NCBI GenBank assembly: GCA_963978895.1
Contig: OZ022246.1
Location: 8,532,142-8,596,141 of the forward strand
Direction of reading: 5' to 3'
Source: Erpobdella octoculata
Lineage: Eukaryota; Annelida; Clitellata; Hirudinida; Erpobdellidae
Length of the DNA stretch: 64,000 nucleotides
Numbering within the stretch: the stretch's first letter is position 1; each line of letters opens with the position of its first letter. The position numbers and the translations under genes are program-made. Shown one piece after another: positions 1 through 12,464 of the stretch. The notes under the pieces were generated by a model. That model saw only the letters and a program-made list of their open reading frames with translations, did no database searches and had not been told where the DNA came from.

Positions 1-418
1 ATGAAGTCGCAGGTAAGATTTCAAAATGTTGACAACTAAACTAAAATAAATCTGATTTTAAATGACTACACGCGCACGTTATACATCTCTTACTATATAT
101 AAATATGTAACTCGATTATTTATGTATATCTCTAAAAATATGTAAGTGTAAATAATAAACTTATTTAGAAATTAATGACGCGCAGATGACAAGCACATGG
201 AAAGAAACAACCAGTGCGATACAAAATCGAAAGCAGTCAACGAACAACTGAATCTTACCAGTCAAACAGTCTCAAAATTACTGCACAAACAGGAAGAGCA
301 AAACATGTTGATGAACGAGTTTATTAAACTGATGATGAAGAAAAATGGAAATTCGGGACAAGAAAGGAACAGTTTTTCGAATAATTGTTCAAGCGAAGAT
401 TCCAGCTGCTGTTTTTGA
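1..418 (+). CDS. 3' end of an unidentified gene (last two exons)
   Basis: The window opens in what looks like an exon ending at base 12 with a consensus donor (CAG|GTAAGA). A matching acceptor (GCGCAG) precedes a second exon at 186-418 that ends in TGA. Joining the exons keeps one frame, reading ...EVADDKHMERNNQ. The visible C-terminus is about 80 residues: polar and Lys/Glu/Gln/Asn-rich, with a likely amphipathic helical stretch (LTSQTVSKLLHKQEEQNMLM) and a Cys-rich end (SSEDSSCCF). No catalytic motif or known domain is visible. It resembles the helical tails of Myb/SANT-like DNA-binding proteins only in composition, so I do not name it. The start of the gene lies upstream of the window. Confidence 0.4.
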
Positions 419-1050
419 AAGACCATTTGCACTAATCATTGACTTCAACATTATTTAGCAATTTAATCTTAGTAAAAAATTCTTAATTTGCACATTGCAT
501 TAACATATCAAACTGTAACATTATCTGACATTGCAACTTATTTCACAGCTTTTACTGACCAAATTGTACAATCTCTGAGACAAAAAAAAATCCAATGTGA
601 CTGATTTAGTTGTCCCAAACTGGTTGTTTCATATAAAAAGTCAAATTACTTCTCGAAATAATGACAAACACGTAAAGACCAGGAAAGCTCCATCCGGTGA
701 GAGACTGGGTTGGCTGTGATCGGAATTTTAAGTCTCAATTAAATCGCTTATGTAACATATATAATTATATAGGTATGTTATTTTATTAACAAATATACGT
801 ATATTTATATATCACCATATATTGATCGATTGACCATCTTTAGCATCTTAAGTATCATCATTGATATGCATCCTCTATAAATCATTTTTTGCCTAAATGC
901 TTCTGAAAATTTTTCAATAATCATTTTTATTTTGTTAAAAAGGATTGCCAATACTTAAAAAAGTTTGTTTCTTTTGTTGTATTTGTTTACGTCACATTTC
1001 TTTTCTTTGTTTATACAACAGACGATCGAATAATTTAACAAACAACAACA

Positions 1051-1221
1051 ATGGAAACCTCTCCTGATAATGATGACAAAACGAAAAAAAATGACAAAAC
1101 GAAAAAAAATGACGAAAGTTATTTAAATAGGCTTATAGAAACATCCGTAATTATAAAGATTGGATGCCTTCTCAAATTTAGCAAGTTTTCTCTTTTGGTT
1201 GCTTTGTTTTCTTGCTTTTAA
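1051..1221 (+). other. Possible small ORF or first coding exon (56 aa)
   Basis: An ATG in a favourable context (ACAACAACAATGG) opens a 56-codon frame with a duplicated DKTKKN hexapeptide near its N-terminus and a hydrophobic end (FSLLVALFSCF). The duplicated hexapeptide is an 18-bp direct repeat in the DNA. It could be a short peptide gene or a first exon using the weak donor at TCC|GTAATT, but no continuing exon was recognised before the PP5 gene. The surrounding stretch 419-2104 otherwise shows only AT-rich sequence. Confidence 0.2.
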
Positions 1222-1847
1222 CAGTTTTTGTCGCAATGCAGATGTTTATTTGAAAGTCTGTGTGTCGCTAGCACTAATGACGCTGCAATGAAATTTTAAG
1301 CATGAAACATCATAGCAACTTTTTTTAAACAATGTTTTAAAATGATCTTTCGTTACTTTTAAAATACTGCTTTAAACTTTTTAAAATACATTTGTAACAT
1401 TTTGTACAAACAATTTTTTTTCTTGAACCATAAATCTTTAAAAAATATAAACTGATAGATTTTCATCTGTGAGCAGGTAGATTATTACTTTTACAATGGT
1501 GGGACAGAAACTGGGTTGTCCTAAATCAGCTCACAAGTTCTATTGCGTACTACAAATCTACGAGAGAAATTAATTACTTCTCTCTAAATTGCAACTCTTT
1601 AGTTTTCACGGGAGAAAATGTAGGCTCTATTCAATTACATTATGAATTTCAGTTTTTAACAATTATATGTTAATTAAACAATATTTTATATCTTTTCGGT
1701 TTTTCAAACTTTTATTAAAATGGCCATCCCAAAGATTTTTGCATGAAAAAGAGGAAACTACCAGGAGGGGAATCTTGAATATAATAACTTAATAACTGTC
1801 GTAACGACAAGTTTCCTTCGGGTCGGATATTGATGTAGTCCAGTAAA

Positions 1848-1930
1848 CAGGGGCGCAGCCAGAAATTTTTTCGGGGGAGCCCGGTGGGGAGAAAGTGATT
1901 AGTAAGGAGTTTTCCTAAGAAATTTACGAC
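1848..1930. mobile_element. Left end of a hAT-type MITE (CAGGGGCGCAGCC)
   Basis: The sequence CAGGGGCGCAGCCAGAAAT followed by a G-rich stretch matches the terminal sequence of several complete MITEs elsewhere in this window (for example 41159-41441 and 46906-47351). No matching right end or target-site duplication was found, so this copy is treated as truncated. Confidence 0.4.
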
Positions 1931-2104
1931 CCAGAAGAGTCAAGGCTTAACGAAAATTTCAGCAAAATTTAGTAATAACAAACCATAAGACATTTATTTT
2001 ATTTGGAGCCAAATAAAAAAGAGTTATCTTCACACTTCTTAGAACCAAAACAAGTTTCTTTAGCAAGAGAATCTATTGAAAAAAAAATCAAATCTTTTCT
2101 ACCT

Positions 2105-2725
2105 CCTCTAGACTTAGAACTCGGGTAGATTTGTCGGATTCAGTTTTCTTGACAAAGGCAGCACCATTCCAAATCCAGATAGAAGCAATTCACTTTTCTT
2201 TAAAAAGCTTTCTGCCCTTTGAAAATATATCAGTTTTTTTTGGCGAGATGCTCATTTATATAAACTTTTTGTGTATTGCCCTGTCTACGCAACAATCTCC
2301 TTGTTTCATAAATTCTGTATCTGATTAGCCTGGAGGCAAATGTAACAATAATTGGTCGAGGTGCATTTTTGAAACCCGGTATTCGGTACCCAGCAGTGAT
2401 GTCACGCTCTGAGATATCAAGATCCAGTTTTTCACTACAACATTCAGCAACAGCTTTCACCGTATTCTGGCGTGAAGATGGTCTACGATTTTTTCCCATC
2501 TTTAACGGCGCTAGAAGCTGCTTCAGCATAGGTTGTTTCAGGTATGCCATGGAACACAAGATTGCTGCCCCTCATCTGAGTCTCCAACTGATCGACTCTA
2601 ATCTGTAAGGTTCTATTTTCTTCAGTTAGGAGTCTAAGTTTGTCGACAATTGGCTTGATTTCTTCTTTGAGAATCTTTGTTACCAGCTCCAACATCGAAT
2701 CTTTTAACATCTCTCTGATGCTCAA
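2105..2725 (-). pseudogene. LINE ORF1-like remnant (Transposase_22-type RNA-binding protein)
   Basis: Read on the minus strand, the N-terminal part (2725 to about 2483) has a leucine-rich coiled-coil segment ending in MRGSNLVFHGIPE, the landmark that joins coiled coil and RRM in LINE ORF1 proteins. A frameshift near 2490 moves to a second frame (2559-2230) with DITAGYRIPGFKNAPRPIIV and ending VYINEHLAKKN. A further shift continues to about 2105 (IWIWNGAAFVKKTESDKS). The order matches the RRM and C-terminal domain of LINE-1-like ORF1 proteins, which coat element RNA. At least two frameshifts make it a dead copy. No reverse transcriptase was found next to it. Confidence 0.75.
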
Positions 2726-3289
2726 CTCCAGTAGTTTTTATTTCATAACACATGGGGATTTCACGTGAATAAAAAGCTATAAAATAATGCTTTAAAGTTT
2801 TAAGTTTGATTACTGACCATCAAACGTTTTTGCTTCTGAAAAAGGCTGCATCTTGCCATTCTGAGCCTTCAAAAAAATTTCATCGCGTCGTATAAAGAAT
2901 CCCGGGTGCAGCATGGCTTATTCACAACTCCGCAAAAAGATTCCCGGCTGTATGGTTCAGTCAAGGCTTAAGATTGACTCAATCAAAGCTACGAATGACT
3001 TGTAAAATGTCATTGATGCATCAGTTGTATGTGGGAGTTGTTCATGATTCCATGGATGGGTTAACCAGGTTAATGATACAACGGGATACAAAAATTATGA
3101 ATAAAATGTCGCATTCCTTCAGAATTATCACAAGAGAACTCTTTACTGAAAACTAAAATATCACGAATGGCGACGTAGGCAAAATTTTGTCAACGTGATG
3201 AATATCAGAGGTCTGTGCTAAGGTTACATAGTTCACAAATAAATTTTGGCTTGGGGAAGGTACGGACGGTACAGTCCTGTTTCGACACT

Positions 3290-3475
3290 GGACCCGGACA
3301 GTTAAACAACTGGTTAGGGTGCTCAACTCACTGCGAGGTTGTGGGTTCGAGCCCAGCAAACGCCAGAAGGTTAATAAGTCAAATAAATAGCAGGCTAAAA
3401 TATCTATACAGTCCCATATGCACGAGTCCTTGGCACAGCTGTGAAAGGTTGCCATAAAGTGCAATCCTAAAAACA
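3290..3475 (+). repeat. tRNA-derived SINE-like element
   Basis: A polymerase III promoter layout is visible: an A-box-like TGGTTAGGGTGCTCAACT at 3311-3328 and a perfect B box (GGTTCGAGCC) at 3344-3353. The flanks do not form an acceptor stem, so it is not a functional tRNA. About 120 bp of unrelated body sequence follows, which is the usual SINE plan. Copy number elsewhere cannot be judged from this window. Confidence 0.55.
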
Positions 3476-4649
3476 GATGTTCCCTCTGCCTAAAAGACTT
3501 TACTGTCTTGCTTAGATCGCATAAACTGTTTGTGACATTTATTTAATTAAAATTAAATTTAATAATTAATTTGTACTAACTTGAAAATGTCAGCTGGAAC
3601 GAATAAGAATGAAATCGTTTATGTCACGCAAGGGATTGTTTGTTGTTAAATCTGGAATGAAATCTCTTGTTTTGTGCTGTGACAATGAAAAAGAAGCAGA
3701 GTTCGTTTCTTTTTAATAATATTTTTTAAAATTATTTCATTTTAAAAGTTTAAGATTTTTTATCGTTGTTAACATGGCTTAAACTCGTGATATTACATAG
3801 CGTAGAGATGGGAAGGACACTTGTACCTCTTTTCAATCTTTCACTTCTTAACATTATTACTGTTCGTCAATACAAGCCGTGCAATGTGCAATTATACACT
3901 AGCTGCTCACTGCTGTATAATAATTTACATGTTTATTCTATCTTGCTACTTTTTCTTTAGAAGTTGGATACAAATAATTAGAATTGTCATAGACCGAATG
4001 AAACCGTTGTCTGACCCGGTCGAACAAAGAAGCGGTCCAGAATTAACCAAGTAGATACCACATGAGGCTCTGATTTATGGTTATGGTACTAATTTCCAGT
4101 GACCCTGGAGAACTGACTATAGCATGTTTTGTACTTTAAACTTAAATTTTTTAATAAAAAAATAATTGTCTATACTATTAGTTTTCTGTTGTTTCACAGT
4201 GCCGCAAGTCGGCAAGTTGTGCGATTTATGTTAGACCTCGGTCTCTGAATTGAACCAACAAGCTGAACGTATCTCATTAAATCCTTCAGATTAACTTCAT
4301 CGGGTTTGCTTGCTTGCTTGAACCGTGCGTTGGTAATTTTGTGAGTTTTTATGCTCAAAAAACATACTTCCCGTAATCCAGTCTAGCCAAAATTTGATGC
4401 ATTGAAATGTTATCAATGGCGTTGTATGTTATTAAACTTTCAGATCGATTGGACAAAACTTAAATAAGATATAAAATTAAATTAATTAAAATTTTAAAAG
4501 ATTATAAATTTTCTTCAGAGAAATAAAATCATCAGTTTTAAGTTCGCTCAAAAAAGACAGTAATTATTTTCAATTTTTTTAGGTTAATGAAAGAAGTTAT
4601 TTAACTCCGCGAGACACTCAACCTGAGCAATGCGTGTAAACTTGCTTGA

Positions 4650-4722
4650 GGGAGCTACGATGGTGACTCCAGTGAGATTCGAACTGCCGAACGCTTTACC
4701 GCAGTAACACCAACGTCTCTAT
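4650..4722 (-). repeat. tRNA-like SINE head or tRNA pseudogene
   Basis: On the minus strand a B box (GTTCGAATC) lies downstream of a weak A-box-like stretch (TACTGCGGTAAAGCG). No clover-leaf with a complete acceptor stem is apparent. It is probably another pol III-derived repeat head. Confidence 0.3.
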
Positions 4723-5454
4723 AATTTAAAACTTTGTTCATATTGATTCGAAAGTTATTTCAATTTTCCATCCTCACATACTTCACGTACACATCAATTA
4801 TCAAGTATTTAGAAGACTGTGGTGAATGTTTTACTGATATAGAGACTTATCATCAGGGTTGTTAACAATAGCCAGAAATTGTGTTGGCAATACCAATTTA
4901 TAATATTTCATTGCAATCTTCTCTGGATAGAAATATTCAGATATAACACATATATATATATATAAATTTTAAAGAAATTTAGCATGGAAGTATGGCTCAA
5001 AGAGTAGAATGCAATATGAGATTTTGTATGACCTGTGTTCAATTTGGAATTGTTTGATATTTTTAATTATCAGATTTTATTGCTTATTTTAGATTAAAAA
5101 CCGGCAGTGTTTTTATTGCATTAACGGGAGTGGGAGAGCAAGCGGGAAAGAAAACGGAAGCGAGAGAAAAACGATAAAAAAATTTCTTTGTATTGTATTG
5201 TATTGTAACCCAGCTTATAGTATTCTGTATATATATATGGATAGAACATATCCTAGTTACTGTTATTTATTTGTTGATAGATTGAGATTGAAAATTATTT
5301 AAAATTTACATTTTTAAATTTGTATACAAACTTCAATTTAATTACTGCTTCATATTTCTTGTAACATCGCCTGAGTGGAGGGGAAAGCGAGGCAGTGACA
5401 AACGAAACGTCTCTGCCAGTCCTTTAATTTGCAAAACATAAGAAGTGGACTAAG

Positions 5455-8400
5455 ATGGCTGCTACGGGAATTTTAAACCAGCAACCTGATCCTAATTTTG
5501 TCAACGACAGCACGTTTTGTGGTATTTCGCTGGATAAATTGTCTATCGAAAATAAAAAAGAGGCAGATCAATTCAAGGAAAAGGCAAACGAGTGTTTCAA
5601 AAGTGAGTGGTTGTTTACTTGAAATATCGTCCACCTTAGTGCCCGCTACATATGGAATTAGTATAATTTTTTACGTTCATCAGCTTTATCAACCACGCTT
5701 ACCAAAGCGTATTTTAATTCAGTGGCTTACGCATTTACGCCTTTTTGGTATTGACACGAAGGAACGCTTTGTTTTATTAATATTAACTTATTAACTGAAC
5801 AGAACAATACTATTGTTACAATAGATACCTACAGGACATCATATGGTTTGCATGTTCAATCGTGTTCCCGACCTATTATTCAGGCATTCCCGATTTGGGT
5901 GGGTACCCATTGCTAGAGACGGGCGCGTTTGAACAAATTGTTCAATAAGAACTCATAGATATGATCCAACTGAGTCGATTCACTAAGTCTAAAATGAATC
6001 GTTCAGTTTTATTTGAACTTGCCAGCCAATGTCAGAGACTCAAGCTTGGTTTATTTACATTAACTCGTACAGTCAAGCTCCGAATAGTTCCGACTCATCG
6101 TTAACCCACCTGTGTTGTGAGCGCACAGAGTCAACCTTGCTGGACCCTTGGTTTAAAAGAAAAGGATTTACCGATGCTTCAGCACTACAACAGGCAGTGA
6201 AAAATGTGACACACTTGGCGTCCAGAAAGAATAATAATACTACTGTGCAGCCTCAAGTAAATGATGTTCCAAAACAACCAAAACCCTGATTTTCAATCTG
6301 GGACGCATTTGACAGCAGATATGCAGACTGCATCAACTCCAAAGCCCCGATGTCGGAAGCCATCACTGAAGTAAAGCAGTTTACCGAGGAACCCTTAATT
6401 GCAAGGGATGCTGACCCTTTGAAATGGTGGAGTGACCAAGCTTGGGTATATCCCTGTTTAGTAAAGGTTGTCAAGAAACGATTGCGTATAGTGGCAACAT
6501 CTGTACCTTGTGAGCGTATTTTTTCTATAGCAGGACAAACAATCACAGTAAGAAGAAATCGTCTCACAACATCAAATGTAGAAAAACTGTCTTTTTTAAA
6601 TGCTTATTTGAATAAATAAAAACATTATTTTTTTTAGATGGTTGATTTATTAAATAAACACAATTTAATTTTTGATTCATATGTGTTTGTATGCTTTATT
6701 ATTATAGAGCCTTGTAATGGTAACATTAACATAATTTATTATAACGTGATTGACTGATAAGTATAAAAAGTATGCGGTATAATTCTTCTAATGAGTCAGT
6801 GAACGATTCTGAAGAAGTGAAAGAATAAACAACTCATTGAATGAGTGTGAGTGCGCGTATCATTGGCTCAGCAAACGGGTTAATTGAACGATTCACTTTG
6901 AAGAATCAGCAAACTGAACTGTACCAAATGAATCGATTCAGTGACAAGAATCAAACTTCCCACCTCTATCCATTATAAGAGATCAAATATCAAATTAATT
7001 AACAAAGACGCTAATTTTTGTTTTTTATCACACTAAATGACATAACATAAATCAATTGTGAGTTCAACAAGTTTCAGATTTTTCCAAAAGGTTGTTGAAT
7101 AGTAGCCAATTATTTCATTATTCGGCAAAGCAAAGTTTTTTCAGTGCCTGATCTACGAGTTTTCACATACGAGACCGGAAATTACATTGCGACAAGTGTT
7201 TCTTAGTTAGAAACAAGGAAAATAAACAAGAACACGTTATGGCTATAAATTAGTTCTCTCATATAACATGCCTGATAATAGGCTCTAGGAGACTGAATGA
7301 GTATGTCTGAAATGAAGTATTGCATTGCCTGCAGAATAACTAATACCTAAATACCAAGTTGATCATATTCTTTTCAAAAACTTCTTACATAAGTGGTGCA
7401 CTAATTTCCACAACTGTAGTGTTAAAACAGATCAGAATTTATTTCTTTAAAATAAGAAGAATAAGTGTACATTTGTTTCTTTCCTGATTACTTACCTACG
7501 TCCTACAAGCAGCTAGTTATATATTTTACCATGTTTCAGATGGTACTGACTCTTCAATAGTGAAACAGGCACTTCAACATACAAAAGCTGGAAAAGTAGT
7601 CAGCATTATAGAAAACGATACTGATATTTTGGTTGTGCTTGTGTATCATTTTCAACCAGACATATATTCGTGTACTTTTATTCCAGTGAGCATGTCAACT
7701 CTGCGTGCTATTGTAAATTGTTAGGTTCGTCAATTGTTAGTAAACTTTTGGTTGTTAGCTGTGATATAACGTCATCTTTGTTTGGTTATGGAAAAGCAAG
7801 TATTTTCAAAAAAGATATCCAACACTTGAGATCCTCCATTATGTGAACTTACATTATAAATTATAAAACTGATTAGTACAAAACATAAAGATAAATATTG
7901 CAATGGAAATAAATTTCTAGAAATCTGTTAGCATTATGTACCTGCATGACCTTGTGTACTTGAAAAAAAATTGTAGTAGTAATTAACAAACACAATATGT
8001 ACACTGTGTTAATACACTGTATTTTAGATAAGGATGAAAAACAAACCATCTAATCTGCTTATTCAGACTAAAACATAACAGTTAAATAAATTAAATGCTG
8101 AATAACCATGCTATTTATGAATAATGCTTATAGATTTCCAAAAAAGTAGTCAGTAACATCTTATACTGAATTTTGCTAGGCTTGGTTAGGTTTGGTTACA
8201 TAAAATTGATAAATAAACTACCATCAATAAATGTTATTTTAATGTTTCATAGAGCAAGAATATGAAAAGTCGATAGCCTTATACACAGAAGCCATCAACT
8301 TGAATCCATTCGTGGCCTTATATTATGGAAACAGAAGCTTTGCATACATCAAAACCGAATGCTACGGATATGCACTTTCTGATGCCGATCAGGCTATAAA

Positions 8401-11400
8401 GCTTGATAACACCTATGTGAAAGTATGATTTATTATGTTTTAATTTTTTCTTCATGTTCACTTGGTTGACCAATCCGTTATTTCCGATCGCCTCCAGGCA
8501 TATTATCGACGAGCTACAGCCAACATGGCTCTAGGAAAATTTAAATTGGCTCTGAAAGATTTTGAAGCAGTTATGAAAAGTCAGCCAAAAGACAAAGATG
8601 CAAGGACAAAGTACAACGAATGTAATAAAATAGTTACTAGGATTGCATTTGAAAAAGCAATTTCAGTTGAAGAGAATAAAAAATCAGTTGCAGATCAAAT
8701 AGATTTCAGCAATATCAGTTAGTTTTTATTTTATTTTTGTTATTCCTTCTAAAATTGTTTATATAAATTGTTTGTTATTCGTAAACCAGTCGTTGAATCA
8801 GAGTACGATGGGCCCAGAATGGAAGCAGATGATAAATTGAGTGTCAAGTTTGTTACAGACCTGATGGCAGCTTACAAGGCCCAACAAAAATTGCACAAAA
8901 GATATGCGTACAAGGTCTTTATTTCATACATTTTTAAATCTTTTATTTTAACGTACAAAGTGTTTGCTTGCTTGCTTTATTGGATGCAGGCGAATTTTTT
9001 AGCAGTCAAACACATACTTTTCGTCATCCAATTGAGCTCAAATTTAGTGTATTGAATTGTCAATGACAATGCTTCACATTTTCAGATAGATTGGACCAGT
9101 TTTAATTAAACTTTCAAAAATTACAAATTTTAATCACCCATTCAAAAAAAGCTGCTTAACTTGAAACCATTTACCTAAATGTCTCAGAGTGACTTCTAGT
9201 TTGCACCTAAAGCTATTATCAATTTCCAGTTTACTGCCAATCTTTGAAAGAAACAGCGAGATAATGCGATATCTTGAAATCAGTTTGTTTTCAGCACATT
9301 TGAATCCGTAAATTCAGTCAACTTATCTATTTGAAAATGCCAGCAAAGTTCAATAAATGAAATATCTTGAATTTACAATTTCCTAACCAGATAGAGGATT
9401 TATAATAAAAACTGTTTTTTTTGGGTTGATCTTTTAAAACTATAAATTGCTGCTTTCATTTTTAGATTCTTTTAGATGCAAAGGCATATTTTGCTCAACA
9501 GTGCTCTCTTGTTGACATTACAGTTGAAAAGGTTTGTTTAATTTCTTTTAATAATTAATCAGAAAAATAAGATAAATATATCCTTCTCATCTATGTTGGA
9601 TCTGGTGATGTTTTAGGACAAGAAATTTACAGTTTGTGGAGATGTGCATGGACAGTTTTATGATTTGATGAATATTTTTGACTTGAACGGTGTACCATCT
9701 ACTGAAAATCCTTACGTAAGTTTATTTTGTAATTATCATCATGAGGTTACGCTTTTTTCAACGTAACTTTTTCTGAAACAGCTTTTCAATGGTGACTTTG
9801 TCGACAGGGGATCTTTTTCAGTTGAGTGTATTTTTACACTATTGAGCTGCAAACTTTTGTATCCCAACCACTTCTTCATGTCAAGAGGTATATTTAAAAA
9901 AATTTTTTTAAATTTATTAGATTTGCATTTATCACATTTTTAATGATAGGGAATCATGAAAGTGAAACAATGAACCAGATGTATGGTTTCGAAGGAGAAG
10001 TCAAATTAAAGTGATTTGATTTTTTTTATTTGAAAAGTTTTTATTTTATTTGTGTTGTTGTATGTGATATAAAATTTATATTTTTCACTGTTTATTATAC
10101 TAGGTATTCCCCTCAGATGGCAGAACTGTTTACTGAAGTTTATAACTTGCTACCTCTTGCCCACTGTATAAATCAAAAAATTCTGGTCTGTCTACTAATT
10201 TTTACCACGTTTTTCTTAACTTGCTTTCTTGTCTGTCTTTCTGTTTGTCCACGATTTATATTTTATATATATATTATATGTATATTATAAATAAACCGGG
10301 AGCGGAAAAACGACTGGGAGTGGGAAAGCCACCGGGAGCGGAAAAGCGAATGGGAGCTGGAAAGCAACCGGGAACGGGAGAGCAAGCGGGGAAGGAAACG
10401 GAAGCGAGAGAGACACGCATTAGAAAAACCTCTAAAAACCCCGGACTACGCCAGGTATCCCACTAGTATACTGCCCTGGCAAAAGGAAGAAAGTCTTGAT
10501 GGAGGCATGCATTAATTGTGGACATTCGTTCCACAAACAAGCCATAAATTTTTGAAACTTAAAACTTGGGCGCCATTTATATTCAAAAAAGAGTTCTATC
10601 CTGTTTACAAATAGCAGCTTATTGATTAGTATCATTGATGGTTAGTTTGAGTGAAAGGCACCCCACGTTTTAAGTTTTAAAAATGTATGGCTTGTTTGTG
10701 GAACGAATGTCCACAATTAATGCATGCCTCCATCAAGACATTTCTCACACAGCCAAGAGAAAAACTATTTTATTTGATTATTGTCATATATGGCAATTGT
10801 TTTATGCTTTTAGTCTTCATGTTCCATTTGTATGATGATTATTATTAAACAGGTCATGCATGGTGGACTGTTTTCAAAAAGATGATTATTATTAAACAGG
10901 TCATGCATGGTGGACTGTTTTCAAAAAGATGATTATTATTAAACAGGTCATGCATGGTGGACTGTTTTCAAAAGATGATGTGACACTGGATGACATAAGA
11001 AAAATTGACAGGAACCGACAACCTCCAGACTCAGGTTTGATAATATCTCAAATGATTTAGTGTTCTAATACAATGTTTATCTGAGTCAGTGTTACTGTCA
11101 AGGCATTTCTTTTCTTTCTTGTCAAGGAAAATAATAATTACAATATTCAAAAATGTTAAATAGCTAAAAAAAATCATAATGATATTTTAAAGGACTTATG
11201 TGCGAGTTGTTGTGGTCCGACCCTCAACCGCAGTCGGGCAGATCTCCGAGTAAGAGAGGTGTCGGAATTCAGTTTGGTCCCGATGTCACAAAAAATTTCC
11301 TTGATAAAAATGGACTGGATTATATAATCAGAAGCCATGAAGTCAAACAGCAGGGTTATGAGGTAGCTCACAGTGGAAAATGCATTACTGTTTTTTCTGC

Positions 11401-11701
11401 TCCAAACTATTGGTATGTCAATCTATTACTTTTGTTTATATTTTTCCAGATTCTTAATATATTATATATTTTCTTCATAGCGACATGATGGGCAACAAAG
11501 GAGCATTCCTCACGATCAAAGGTGGAGATTTAACTCCAAAGTTTACCTCGTACGATGCTGTGGTGAGAGAATTGTTTTGTGTAATGTAAAAAATTATCAT
11601 CAAATCTTGATGTGCACTTACAATGTTGTTATTTCTTTCAGCCTCACCCAAACATCAAGCCGATGGCATATGCAAATTCTTTGTCGACTTTATTCATGTA
11701 G
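5455..11701 (+). CDS. PPP5C: Serine/threonine-protein phosphatase 5 (TPR + PPP catalytic domain)
   Basis: Thirteen exons with in-phase GT-AG junctions: 5455-5602, 8253-8422, 8498-8717, 8790-8914, 9466-9531, 9617-9715, 9782-9887, 9950-10010, 10104-10185, 10947-11034, 11193-11412, 11481-11562, 11642-11701. They join to about 508 codons (human PP5: 499). Residues ~35-140 are three TPR repeats ([34 protein letters not shown]), which in this family bind the HSP90 C-terminus. The PPP domain follows with metal and catalytic motifs GDVHGQ (D252, H254), GDFVDRG (D281), GNHE (N313, H314), HGG (H362), RSHEV (H437) and SAPNYC. The end [12 protein letters not shown] matches the PP5 C-terminal helix. PP5 dephosphorylates HSP90 clients, kinases and steroid-receptor complexes in cytosol and nucleus. 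The ATG was chosen because it gives MAATG in frame ahead of the TPRs. Intron 1 (2.65 kb) holds a hAT element; intron 9 is heavily rearranged. Confidence 0.93.
5914..6968 (+). mobile_element. hAT transposon remnant in PP5 intron 1
   Basis: Imperfect terminal inverted repeats: TAGAGACGGG at 5914 and the complement of TAGAGGTGGG ending at 6968. The flanking octamers CCCATTGC and TCCATTAT share a central CCATT and look like a decayed 8-bp target duplication. Inside, two frames (6029-6289 and 6350-6619) encode pieces of a BED-type hAT transposase, including the C-terminal dimerisation domain ([20 protein letters not shown], then [12 protein letters not shown]). The catalytic core is missing and the frame is broken at 6289, so it is dead. 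Length ~1.05 kb against 2.5-4 kb for intact elements. Confidence 0.8.
7539..7724 (+). pseudogene. Fragment of a recurrent uncharacterised metazoan repeat-family protein
   Basis: An open stretch [18 protein letters not shown] then [19 protein letters not shown] ends in TAG. The D-T-D-(I/V)-L-V-x-L pattern after an alternating hydrophobic strand recalls the acidic motif of a widespread, mostly unnamed protein family with a PIN/exonuclease-like fold that is amplified in cnidarian and lophotrochozoan genomes (recognition from memory, not a search). It sits in PP5 intron 1 and is not part of PP5. A second possible family member lies at 53344-53772. Confidence 0.35.
10287..10466 (+). mobile_element. 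Non-autonomous Helitron, family 1, 3' part (PP5 intron 9)
   Basis: A degenerate array of a CGGGAGCGGGAAAGCGAC-like unit (10287-10400) runs into a conserved 3' end: AAAACCTCTAAAAACCCC, a GC-rich hairpin (CCGG..CCAGG), then CTAG at 10463-10466 followed by T. A hairpin a few bases before CTRR at an A/T target is the Helitron 3' signature. Four other copies share it. Confidence 0.65.
10493..10739. repeat. Large inverted repeat (73-bp arms, 101-bp spacer)
   Basis: Positions 10493-10565 and 10667-10739 are reverse complements over 73 bp with only two mismatches. The start GTCTTGATGGAGGC reappears inverted as GCCTCCATCAAGAC. The repeat lies in PP5 intron 9, 26 bp after the Helitron end. Transcribed, it would form a long stable hairpin. 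Confidence 0.9.
10834..10974 (+). repeat. 47-bp tandem triplication spanning the PP5 exon-10 acceptor
   Basis: Three head-to-tail copies of a 47-bp unit start at 10834, 10881 and 10928. Each contains a complete 3' splice site (ATTAAACAG) and the first ~30 coding bases (GTCATGCATGGTGGACTG). Only the third copy reads on correctly, because copies one and two carry an extra A and end in TGA after 10 codons. The exon in the gene model therefore starts at 10947. Confidence 0.95.
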
Positions 11702-12464
11702 ATGCAGTTATATCCTGTTGACTTTATTTTTTGACTCTTCCAAATTAAAGTATAGAACCAGTCCAACATTTGTATTCTCTGCAACATTTCTACCATATGA
11801 TTGATTCAACAAAACTTTTTATTGAATTGTGAATCTCCTTTGCTTAAACTTGAAGACTAACTTCTTATATAACATGGCCATTATATATTTCTGCCAATAT
11901 TTCTAATCAACATTCAACAAAGACCTGACGTGATTGTAGAAGGGTACACACATTAAATGATTTTGTATGACTGGGTGTTGAGTTTTATTTAATTTTTTAT
12001 TACCTCATGATCATATCTAGGTGCCAGGAAGCATGCAAACAAGAATTAAAAATTGTGGCCACAAGATCAATAAATTGGTGCATGCCAATCAATAAAGACA
12101 TTTTCAAATTACATGTGATCAAATTCCTTGAAAACAAACAAATTACCTAAAACAATTTCAAACACTTCTAATTAATAGTACAACACTCCAGTTTACAAGA
12201 ATAAAACAAAGTTTAATCAAAAGGCTGCATTTAGGTAAAACAAAAGTACTAACTCCAATCAAAGGCACACAAAAAAAACATTTGACATTAAGTGAAATTG
12301 ATTATTGCAGGGCTACTGACCTTAACTCAATCAATTCCTAACCTGAAACTGTAATACTCCTCAGTAAATCATAAATTTAATCACACAATATTAAGAGACT
12401 AATTGGTTCTTAGTCAATTAATTAAATTACAACGCTTGACAAAGAAAATTGTGTTCATCTTAAA

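Noticed and set aside
3301..3360. tRNA gene
   Set aside because: A and B boxes are present but there is no acceptor stem or anticodon arm; treated as a SINE head.
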